A stretch of DNA of 52,392 bases, taken from assembly GCA_019649035.1 (NCBI GenBank), contig BMAT01006665.1, forward strand, positions 656,250 through 708,641. The letters are read 5' to 3'. The stretch comes from Elysia marginata (taxonomy: Eukaryota > Mollusca > Gastropoda > Plakobranchidae). Position 1 is the first letter of the stretch. Each line of letters begins with the position of its first letter. The notes below the pieces were generated by a model that saw nothing but the letters and a program-made list of their open reading frames with translations, did no database searches and was not told the DNA's origin. Below are positions 1 through 10,700 of the stretch, in pieces. Made by a program: the position numbers and the translations under genes.

Positions 1-745
1 TGTTTTGTTTTTCTTTCTTTTGTGGGAATTTCTTCCTCGGCTGCCTCTTTTATAGATCTTTTCAGTTGTTGCCAGAGTTCCTCCACCTCCTCTATTTCCT
101 CAAAAGCTTCAAATTTGTTTTTTACTTTCAGATTATATTTTTGGCAAAGGTCTGTGTCTGATGTCAATAGGTCTAGATTCAGTCTAATATTGGGTTTTGT
201 CTTTTTTTGTTTTCTTAATTTCACTCTAGTTTTTCCCATGAGCAGCACATGATCACTGTAGCAGTCGGCACTGGGTAGAGTTTTTGATATGAGGAGCGCG
301 TTTCTAAATCTTTTGGATATTAGGATGGAATCAGTCTGATTTCTACTTCCATCTCCAGGGCTTTTCCATGTCCATTTCCTTCTAGGCGGCTGTTCAAACC
401 AGGTGTTTCCAATTATGACCTCATTTCTTTTTGCCCATTCAACTAGTCTTTCACCTCTTTCATTCTTCTGACCTAATCCATGAGGGCCTACGTCATCCAT
501 TCTTTGTTCTCCTACTTTAGTGTTGAAATCGCCCATTATAATGACCGGGTCTTGCAATTTCATAGTTTCTTTGCTTTCTCCAGATCTAAATAAAATGCAT
601 CTATGTCTTCTTCCGTGCTTGTAGATGTTGGTGCATAAATTTGAATGATATCTAGGTCTAAAGGTTTTCCTTCTAACTTCATAAGTATAACTCTATCCGA
701 GACTGCCCAGTATCCTTTAAGAGACAATGATGTTTTTCTGTCTAA
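1..745 (-). pseudogene. Non-LTR retrotransposon (LINE) endonuclease-domain fragment, frameshifted
   Basis: On the minus strand, two reading frames together read like the apurinic-type endonuclease (EEP) domain of a LINE ORF2. The first (about 740 to 565) contains KGYWAVSDRVILMKL and IQIYAPTSTSTEEDIDAF. The second (about 580 to 1) contains IIMGDFNTKVGEQRMDDVG, then SRNQTDSILISKRFRN and SDHVLLMGK. The GDFN and SDH motifs are the usual catalytic-site signatures of this fold. The two frames are joined by a +1 frameshift near 565-580, so the copy is dead. The domain begins abruptly near 740 beside a short GA-rich tract, so the 5' part is missing, and the reverse transcriptase would lie off the left edge. 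The style is that of animal LINE proteins often misannotated as craniofacial development protein 2; the clade is not certain. It probably sits in an upstream AGGF1 intron. Confidence 0.85.
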
Positions 746-922
746 AATATAGATAGAGAGAGAGAGAAAAAGGAAGAAAAAATATACCATGAAATGGGGT
801 TTTATAAAAAAAAAAAAAAAAAAAGAATTTCTGACTTCTGACTCATTTGCCTTGGACATGAGACATTTATGTTTTTTCTAAATTCTTGGTCCAATTGGTG
901 CATTTTTTATAGATGTCTTTTT

Positions 923-934
923 TATTCATGTAAA
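923..934. repeat. Target-site duplication, left copy
   Basis: TATTCATGTAAA is repeated exactly at 1188-1199 and brackets the SINE between them. Confidence 0.9.
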
Positions 935-1187
935 TGATTGATTGAAGGGTATTTTTACAAGCCCAATTCCACTTCAAAGGTGCTCTCAGGGCTTGGGTCC
1001 CAATGACAATTTACGGGCTGCCACCCAGAGACTAGCGGGGATACCATGACTTAGCCTCAGCCGGTCACATTATACTGACACCAACCCAACCAGTAGGGGC
1101 CCGGACTGTGCTCGGCTGTGTTTCGAACCCGCGACCTCTTGGCCACGGGGCGAGGCCTCTTCTACCAACTGAGCTATCTAGGCCCCC
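935..1187 (-). mobile_element. Full-length tRNA-derived SINE
   Basis: Read on the minus strand, the element starts with GGGGGCCTAGATAGC, followed by a tRNA-type A box (TAGCTCAGTTGG) and a B box (GGTTCGAAACA). This is the internal RNA polymerase III promoter. A ~150-bp unrelated body and a short tail of ATCA-type repeats follow. It is 253 bp long and flanked by an exact 12-bp target-site duplication, so both ends are defined. Two further copies of the family lie at 19033-19173 and 19729-19931. The tRNA part is SINE-borne rather than a functional tRNA gene, because the acceptor stem does not close. Confidence 0.92.
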
Positions 1188-1199
1188 TATTCATGTAAA
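1188..1199. repeat. Target-site duplication, right copy
   Basis: Exact match to 923-934. Confidence 0.9.
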
Positions 1200-1674
1200 A
1201 GAACTAACATATCATTATCACCATTTTCGGAAATCTTGTTTTTTAGAAGCTTCAAAATTTTTTTGTACACCTGGTATCAAAGACTTGGTAAGAATCTCTA
1301 TATTTGCTTCAGATGTGGTTCATTCAACACTAGATTTGATTTTGTTTTTATTGAAAAACTTTCATTTTTAATTATGCCAAGGCATTTAAAATTCTGAAAA
1401 TAACTTGTATTAGATTGATGATTAAGACTGACCTAAAATTAAATTAAATATGGATGGCCTTTTTCTGTCGATCTAAAGCTGAAATTCAGGTTTAATTGAA
1501 ATTCTCCAGTTTTCAGTAAAAATCCTTCATTCCAAAGGAACTTTTTGGATAAACAAGCCTCAAAATCAAAATGTCTACAACTCATCTATTGTTAAAGTAT
1601 GAGTTATGGGCTCTTTAGTATGTTTGTGCAAAAGACAAAAGAGTATTAGTTTTTCATATTTATTTTTATTTCAG
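1200..1674. other. Intronic AT-rich sequence
   Basis: No coding exon, RNA gene or repeat structure was seen here. It ends in the pyrimidine-rich acceptor of the first visible AGGF1 exon. Confidence 0.5.
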
Positions 1675-1782
1675 GCTTCCTGTTTGTTTTATGATTACAC
1701 AAATGGTTGTTACTATCAATATGATGAGACTTCTGGTGAATACAGGGTGTATTCTCAAGTGGATATAAGTTCAAATGACCAG
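1675..1782 (+). CDS. AGGF1: AGGF1 exon: OCRE motif part
   Basis: 108 bp, phase 0 in and out. It encodes the aromatic repeat YDYTNGCYYQYDETSGEYRVY, typical of OCRE (octamer repeat of aromatic residues) in AGGF1 and RBM5/10. The acceptor is TTTATTTCAG and the donor CAG/GTTTGG. The rest of the OCRE motif must be in an upstream exon. Confidence 0.92.
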
Positions 1783-4700
1783 GTTTGGTTGCAAATTATA
1801 TAAAAAAATTTATTTGTATTTACTCATTTAGTCTAACTTTAGTCAAACTTATGTGAAGGTAATGTCTTAGACAACTGCAAGTATTGAGAGTTACAGGATT
1901 TTCAAATAAAAAGAAAAACCAACAAAATAGCTACAACAGTGAGGCTCTTTAGTACATGTAATGGTGTTGTTACCTTGGTTAGTAAAGCACTGCATTAGAT
2001 TAAAGAGGTTGAACTGGTATTTTATCCCGTTCTTAACTCTTTTTGGTCAGGATTTTTAATGCACTGTGCCAGAATTATTCTTTTAGGAGTTTCAACATAA
2101 ATTGCCTATTCTCAGTTCTTTTTACCACAAGAACGCTCTCAGCTTTGCCTATCTTTCTGTTTACACTGTGAGGAAACTTACAGAGTTTGTCAAAGTTTGT
2201 ACACAGTTTGCTTCATCTCAGTTGAGGAGGAAACTTAAAATGTACCAACCTTTGGTTGTGAGCGTCCTTTGGGTATAAACAGAGAGACAGTTAGTGATGC
2301 TGAGAGCATTTCTACAATCAAGAAGAGTTTATAAACCCTATTCTTGATTAAACAGTAATTTAACACTAGCCTTCTTAACTTAGAAATATGCTTTGCAATA
2401 GCTCTAAGTCATGTCTCAATTTAGGACCCTAAAAGGCCATCTCTCTAAAGATATTACAAGAATAAAAAAGAAGCATATAGGTAATGAGTATCATGTTTAA
2501 AAATTATTGTTGTTTCATTTTTTTCATCTTGAATGTTTGCAGTAAGTAATAGTACCGATTTAAGGAAAAAATTCAATGGAATATTTAGTTAAGCATGTAA
2601 TGGTTTATTTGTAAGAAGTGCTACATTAATTGTGTACCTTTTTCATTGCAGTGCCTGGTGGAATGGCCATCACCTTCAAGCTATGTGGAAAGTTTGTCTT
2701 CACAGTTTTCTGTTTTGAGTATCTGCACTCAGAGATACCAAAAATATGCATTAGGTAAAAATCATATCTATTTAAGCTATTTACACCCAAAACCGACAAG
2801 TGCTTTGTTTCTTCTCTTTTAACAGGTGCCGCAAAGCAGTGGAGCTCCATTGAAAAACAAAAATGAATCCAGTAAAAGGAAGAGGAGGATTAAAAGGCCA
2901 AGGCGACAGAAACGAAAGGAAATGGAAGAAAGAAACGTTATTGTCATTGATGAAAATGAAGGCTCAAAAGAAAAAGGACAAAAAAGTGCAGAGAATTCAC
3001 GTGGCTTTAAACAAAAGACTAATTCTTGCAATGAAAAGAATAAACTGCCTGTAATTGAAGTGTCAAGTGAATCAGAAAATGAAAATGAGTCGTCTGGAAG
3101 TCTTGCCACGGGAGAATCAGAACTAATGTCCAGTCCAGAGTCCGGGGAGGTCAGTGATGACTTGGATGAAAACACCGAATGTCCTACTAAGGCTGATGTT
3201 GCTGGTGCCGTGATACATGAGCAACAGATGCAATACATTGATGGTTTGTGCTTGCTTGAAAAGTGTTTCATGAAGCGTTAAGCTGGCTTGCATCTTCTAG
3301 CTATTCATTTTAGTTCAGTCTATGATGTGACATGGCATACATGTATGGGGTAAACATTAAAAATTTGTCTCTTTTATATTCGAAAGTTATGAAGATTTTC
3401 ATTGACTTTCTAGAAACAGTAAATTTTCAGCTTCAAAAGTATGTACAACGCAGTAAACACTATGATTTTAATTTTTTTGACAAAACTCTTTCAAAGTTTG
3501 AATTTAGTGTCATACAAGATGTCTGCAGGGTGCCTGTGACTTCATGGAGTTAAACTTTTTCACGTTATATTGCACTCTAGGACTGTAGGAGTGTGAAAAT
3601 ATTTAACTTTTGCAATGTCGTGCAATCTTGAAGTGAGTTTGTAGTTTTGTAAATAATTTTTATAAGCATGCATTATAAGTCTTGAATGCATATTATAATT
3701 GATACTAATAATTATTCTAGACTGTTTTTTAACTATATCTTTACAATAATTGAACAATACTGGTAGCAATATCTTGGTCTAGATGTGAACAAGCTTTGAA
3801 AATTCAATTAGGTGAACATATAGATGTACTTCATCTTAAGCAATTGCATGCATAAGAAAGATGTCTGATGCAGAAATTATATAAATTCGAAATAGGGCGT
3901 GGTTAAAAATTTTGAAGCATAGAAGATCACTCATTGTAAAGGTTGTTCTTTTCATTTTTACTTTTCATCTGTCAAAGCTTTCATTTTATACTCTGATTAC
4001 CTGTTATTATGATTATGTGTAGCATAATTTATTTCTTTGCATTTATCTTAAATGTATGTCTCCATTGGTACTTGTGCCTGTGCCAAAAGGTCGTGTGATG
4101 TGTCGCGAGTGATGTCATGTCAGGCTTTGAGGCTAAATAAAATCTTTCGGAACTATAACCATGTCGAATAATCTTGCTTGAAATGTGCAATGGGCTGAAA
4201 GCAACATTTTGAACACAAATTATTTTAAGAGGACACAATATTTAGAGCACAAAACCCATTATGTCGCGAGTGATTCTGACATGAAAAAAGTCACACTTTT
4301 TGAGTAACGGGTGATTCTGACATGAATTTCAAAAGGTGGAAACTTTGCACTGACGATGCAAGTCTTGAGAGTATCTATAATAATTTGCTTTTAACATCAA
4401 TAAATCGACTGCTTTTTGCTAGTAATATTAGAATTCAATGTGAACTTTTCAAAATTAATATGAAATATTAACAGAGTAAAATATTTGTGCTCCAAAAGTT
4501 GTCTTTTTCGCAAAACGACCTTTTGTCACAGCGACACTTACATTTTGCTATAGTCTAATGCATGCTTTTACTGGTGATGGTGAAGATAAAACCGGTGCAA
4601 TGTAAAAAGTTCATTTCATTAGGATAAAAGAGTTGGTATATTAGTGTCTAAAAATGTTCTTCTTTTCTTAATAAATCACAGTATATAAGAAGGGTAGCGA

Positions 4701-7700
4701 TTATAGCGTTTTCTCTAACGATCTCTTAAATTTTGTCATCACAGTTAGTGATGTGGCGATGTGGCAGTATTCCTCTATATAGTTATTTGTATAACTTAAA
4801 GTTAAATTTTGTTTTCATGGGGTTTTATATATTCAAACTGGACTGTATTTTGTAACCTTTTGTTGCCAGCCTTCTCTTCTATTTAAATCATTTTAATGCT
4901 CTAATAGTTCTCATTGTAGATATCATGTTTGGAGGAATCAGACCTTTAATTAGAGCATAGGTAAGAGAGGGGAGATGTAACATTTACATTTAAAAAATGT
5001 ATAGAAAAGGATGTGTTAGGAAGTATGAAATATTTCAACTAAATGCACTTTTTCAGCAGTTAAAGATAATTAAAGTTTAGAATCATGATATTATATATGT
5101 ATAAAGAACTCAGAAATTTGATTCTCAAACTTTTAAGTTTATATCAGCATAATTGTTTCCTAAAGCATTTGTTCTGTGGTTTTAATATTCAAGGGATAAG
5201 AAGGAAGGCAAAATCATAAAAAAACTCATATTATGAAAAATATGTAGTATAATTTTAAAAAAAACCATGAAAAAAATGCATGGGAATTCAAAGGAGGTGT
5301 ACATGGTTCATTACATAGCTGTTGAAGGAATTTAATTTAAACATTCAGAGTTGTCATGTTGGCCATAGCCAAACAGTTCAATCTTGACAATTGTTGTAAC
5401 TTAAGGCCCCGTAACCTTAAGCTTAAATAAGGTACAAATACTATACAGCTTAAATTTTTGTATTATTAGAGTATGAGTCTATGCCAAGAAACCTAGTGAA
5501 AGTGGTTTTTTTTTATTATTAACGCGAAAAGCAAAGGATGGCTTGTTTATTTTTTTTTTTCAACCTTACAGAATTGGCAGAAAGTCATCCTCCATGTATT
5601 CGTGTAATTGTGCTTGGGTCAGACCAACTTAAAGAGGGATCTTTGTTCATCATTACCTGTGCAGGAGGCACCATTGGCCGAGAAGCTAACACAGGCCATG
5701 CCATAGAGATTCCTGATCTCAATATCAGCAAGGTAAATTGGCTCAAAGCTCCCTAACTCTGCTTTTACCAAGACTAAAGAACTTAAAAAATGTTCCTTAC
5801 TGTTGTCACTGTTCCTTACTGTTGTCACTATTCCCTACAATTTTGGTCATCTTGTAAACAGCTATGTTTAATGTCACAGTAATTCTGTATTTGGTCTCTT
5901 GTAACTTGTAAGCAGACAACATGTCTTTTAGGGAGCTCTTGTTTTCAAGTAAATTCTAATTGTATATATCTGCAATTCCAATGTACTTTGCCTTTTCATT
6001 AGTTCATGTCGAAGTTTGACTAAGCTTTAAAGGGTGCATTTACGGAATAGGAAATTAATTAGAAGTTATTTTCCAAGGCTATGAAAGATTAAATAGAAAG
6101 TTAGAATGAATAATACTGAACAAGTACATTTAAAAATTTGCAATTGGAATGGACAATTATTTCAAAGAAGACCTTTGATTGTTTACCTATGAAGATAAAA
6201 GATGCCCAGCGTCAATTTTCTGATAATTACGAAAATGTTTTGTGAGCAATATTGTCTCTATTTGCATGTAACTCAATCCTATTTAATTTCAAATAATTCA
6301 TAATCAGAGCGTAATAAATTTAGCGCTGACAGATACTAAACTAGGTCTGAAGTCTTATAAAATGCTCTGAGACCACACATAGTCATGAAAAGTTTGAATG
6401 TGTAGTATCGGAGGAACAAAGTAAATAGTAAAATAGGGCTATAGAAAATACTTACCAAGTACTTCCACAGCACATATAGCCTTGCAATTTTTGGACATAG
6501 TGCAGTCAAGAGATCTTTGTGAAATCTTCAAGAATTGTCAAAAAATTATATTTGTTATAATGACACTTCTGTGTTCAAGTGCAAAGTTGTTTTTATACTT
6601 ACTGACATTATTTGATTTTTTTAAACTCTAAAAGTATGTTCAACATATTGTTTCCTTTTTTTTACCCAGTTACACGCAAAAGTTGATTATGATTATGACC
6701 AGAAAGGCTATTTCATTGTTGACAAAGGTAGCCAGAATGGAACACTGCTTAACAAAAAAAGACTGTCTGAGGTAAATTTCTCTTAATTGAAATTATAAAC
6801 AGTTGAAGTAACAAATTCCATATACTTATGTAACAAAAAGCAGTTTTGAACACCTAATGTGGGTTCCCTGGAGGCAATGAGGGAAGAACCAAACGAAATC
6901 AGAAGCTCAGACTAATAGACAGGCAGACAAATTTGTTTAATTTGTAGTTATTGCTATTGTAATTATTATTATTACTCATATATTATCAACACAACTATTA
7001 TCACCAAGAAGTTATTACTATTATAATAAATGTTATTATTATCGTTGATATTGCTGGTAGCATTTTTTCCTCCTTTAAAGATAAATTTAAAGTCTGCTTG
7101 ATTTTTACAATCATTTTTATATACATGTACATATTTCAAACAAACAAGTTTTCCTTTCTAAAACTAAAAATATAGGTTATTGACCTTTTCAACTTGTATA
7201 CTGAGGTGAAAGTTCACTGAAAATCACACTACTGCTTGTCATTTTAAGAGCAAGGAACAGAGTGCAGCCCACCTGTTATCTCATGGTGATATTTTGGAAG
7301 TAGGAAACACTTGTCTGCTTCTACACATTCACCCTGGCCATGATACGTGTGAGGACTGTGAGCCAGGTCAAGTCCAGGCTAAACTCAGAGCTCTCAACCC
7401 AGTACACAATGGTAAGTAACTCCCAAAACTGATTGCTTGGTAAATAATGGACATTTTTAATAATCCCTATTATTCTGTTGTTCATTTTATCATCCCTAAA
7501 CAGTTTATAATTATTCAGAAATAAAATGACATGTTGGTAGATGTACCTGTTTATATATGGACTTTAAATGCGTTGTTTTGAATATTTAAGGTGTTTTCAT
7601 AATTCATAAGGTTTTATATATTTTTTTGTTTAATTATGGTTTCTTTATCTCCACAGATCATGTCATACTTTCAAAAGATGAAAGAAACAAACAAAGACTA

Positions 7701-10700
7701 AAAGAATTAAAGCAAATAAAAAAGAAATATGGTTTGCAGGTAAAAAGCATTAAATGAAACGCAGAACTAATTAGACTTTTTTCTGATAACTTTTGTTAAA
7801 GCAAGTGTTATTTTGATACCCAAACCAGGGAGTACTAACAAGGGTTTTATTGAAACTGAAAGTGGAGCAAGTAATGCCATGCTAAATTATACATGTACCA
7901 TTGATCAATTTGCTAGCAGAAAACAGCCAACTGGTAAGAATATTTTGTCCTCTAAGGTTTTCTAGAGTTCTCATACAAGCAAGAGAGAGAAAATTGTCTT
8001 CAAGCATTACACCACATGCAGGCTTGAGATGTTTAAATAAAGAGAGGTTTTTGGCTCTTACTCTATCTTTTCATGTGAGATCTCATAGAAAATTTATCTT
8101 CATGCCACTTTTTCTCTATACTGTTGTCATAAAAAAATGGATTTGTTATTCTGTATTTGATAATCTGTATCTTATTATATTTTTGTTTTTGGGTAACACA
8201 TAATAATGCATCTACTTTAGCTACTAATCCACAAGCTCAAGGCAAATGTCAACAAATGTTGTATTATCTGTATGTCTCGCATTCCGTTCAAATGAGTCTT
8301 AAGTCGCAAGGCCTAGTTTTGAAAGATAGGCTTTCAAAGTTTAGTGGGTGTTTAGAAGTCCATTTTTTTTCAAAACTTTAGATATCACAATTAAACAATA
8401 TCTTAACAGTTTTCACACCTGATTCTTGCTGAAATTTTGTGTTTTATGTGTTTATTTTTAATTGGTATGGTTGCTTAGGACTTTACAACCCTTATAGTTA
8501 TCTAAATTTTAAACTCAGTTTTCTCCCCTTTCTGAAATTTCACATGTCCTAACCCTGCTGACTTCAAAAGGCTGTAACTTCAGAGTGAAGCATGATAGAA
8601 CATTTCTGTTTTTTTTTTATATTAGAAAATAGTGAAAATAAGCTTTTCTTACCAAAATCTTATTACTTTCCACTTTGAACTTAAGATTCATTTTCATTTG
8701 TTGCATAATATATTTTGCAGCTGAATTGTTTTAAAGTTAAATTTTCTGTTACTAACGACAACAATGTGTGTCACAGTATCTCTCTTCCTATGTTCATCAA
8801 ATTGACAGCTAGTGGTATGATAAAGTTTTAATTATTTGTAGTTTATGGAGAAAGATATTGATGAGTGATACATAAAGACACACATTTTCCTTTAAAATTG
8901 AGAATCTTTTGTTTTTCTCAATATAGAATTCTCATTTTGAGAACACTGGTGCAAGTCTTTCAAACTCAAATTACTGTGACAAGGCTTATCTAAGAAGGAA
9001 ATATATTGGGAGTGAGCCAGCTGAAATGGATTGCACAACAGAGGAGATGCCAGCTTCAGTTCAAAAGTAAGTCTCAACTTTTTTCTTCCTTTGAAGCAAA
9101 TGATTTAATGAAAGTTTGTAACATGCTCATCTCTTTTTTGAGTGAGAACAGTGTGATTGACAGGTGGTAATACTCAATGGTTGACTTTTCATACCAGGAT
9201 TTTTAGAAGAAAGTGAAGGACATTTTTTGCCTTGATCTGATTTCAACAAATTTACCCCTAAGAGGCTGTAACAGACTTGGCTTTGAAATAGGAGAGCAGA
9301 AAGTTTGATTGAAGGAATTAGCCCATTCATGTAATAAGAAAACAGTAACATAGAAGTATAAAGTGAGATGCATATGCTTTCCCTATCAGTGTCACAAACA
9401 CCAGAAATAATAATCGAGTAAACGAATAAAACTCCTGATGCGAGACTTGTGAGTTCTTTTATAATCTTGAAAACGTGAAAAGTCGTGTGAAGAACGTAGA
9501 AAATAAGTTTATTTAACTTAAAACGGAGAAATCAACACGAAACAGTATTTACATCCAGCAGCAGTCGAAAATAATAACAGTGGAATTGCCAATGTCCAGC
9601 ATAAACAAGTCGTAGATCTAACTTTTGCACAAAACTGCTCACTCTCTCTTTTTCCAGTATTCTATCCTCTCAGTCCTTTTAGTCTTCTTTTTATCAACCA
9701 CGCGAGCTCTATTTGTAAGCAAAACACATTTCTCGAACACAATGTCATGGTCTAGCTTCCACTCGAACTTTCCACCCTTTACAAGAAAAATGGGAAAGGC
9801 GTCGCCTAATACGGCAGCGACACCCAATCACAAGCCAAGTTAAAAATAAGTCGCCCGAAATTCCTCCTACGTTATTAAACATTATGTAAATGAATCGGAA
9901 GGAGGGAATCTAGATAAATCCAGAAGCCTAGACCTACACAATTAACAATGGGCGATCATTCTAGATTTTAATGAGTTATGAAAGCCATAGGTTACTTATA
10001 TTTACGAATGCTAATACATTGCACTAAGAAAGCAAGCGTAGCGTAGATAAATTATCTAGGCCTACATTGTACAGAGCATGACTAAGGAATAAGACTAAAA
10101 CAATCTCTAACTTCGATACAATCAGGTTATATTGGTTTTGCAAAAGTAATAAATAGTTAATGAAAGTTAGTTCCATGCTCAATATGAGCTTCTATAGAAA
10201 GGAAAGTAGGGTCTTCATTCTGTGTGGCACATGGCATGAACAGGTCAGTAGGGTTTTCATTATGTGTGGCCCATAGTATAATCAGGTCAGTAGGGTTTTC
10301 ATTATGTGTGACCCATGGTATAATCAGGTCAGTAGGGTTTTCATTATGTGGGGCCCATGGTATAATCAGGTCAGTAGGGTTTTCATTATGTGTGACCCAT
10401 GGTATAATCAAGTCAGTAGGGTTTTCATTATGTGTGGCCCATGGCATAATCAGGTAGTTTGCCAATGTTTCCTCACCACCTTTTCATTCAAGAAGGGATC
10501 TTTTTCATGCTTGAAAGTCTTAACATTTGTTTTTTAATGTTTTTATTTCTCCTATCAGTCCAATCTCTGCCTCAAATAAAGGCCACAAATTGTTGTCTAA
10601 GATGGGATGGAAAGAAGGAGAAGGTCTTGGAAAAACCAATTCTGGAATAGCAGCACCGGTGAGTTTATAAACAAGATAAGATGCATAATGTATACGTCCA

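Noticed and set aside
22..252. Plus-strand 76-codon ORF
   Set aside because: Antisense shadow of the LINE endonuclease fragment.
1108..1200. tRNA-like sequence on the minus strand
   Set aside because: It is the head of a SINE with target duplication, and the cloverleaf acceptor stem does not close; not a tRNA gene.
2650..2709. Possible extra AGGF1 exon after TTCATTGCAG
   Set aside because: No GT donor follows, and the flanking exons already join in phase.
2819..3271. 150-codon minus-strand ORF
   Set aside because: Antisense of the AGGF1 linker exon.
10157..10537. Repeat proteins of about 77-102 residues on both strands
   Set aside because: Products of the 42-bp intronic minisatellite.
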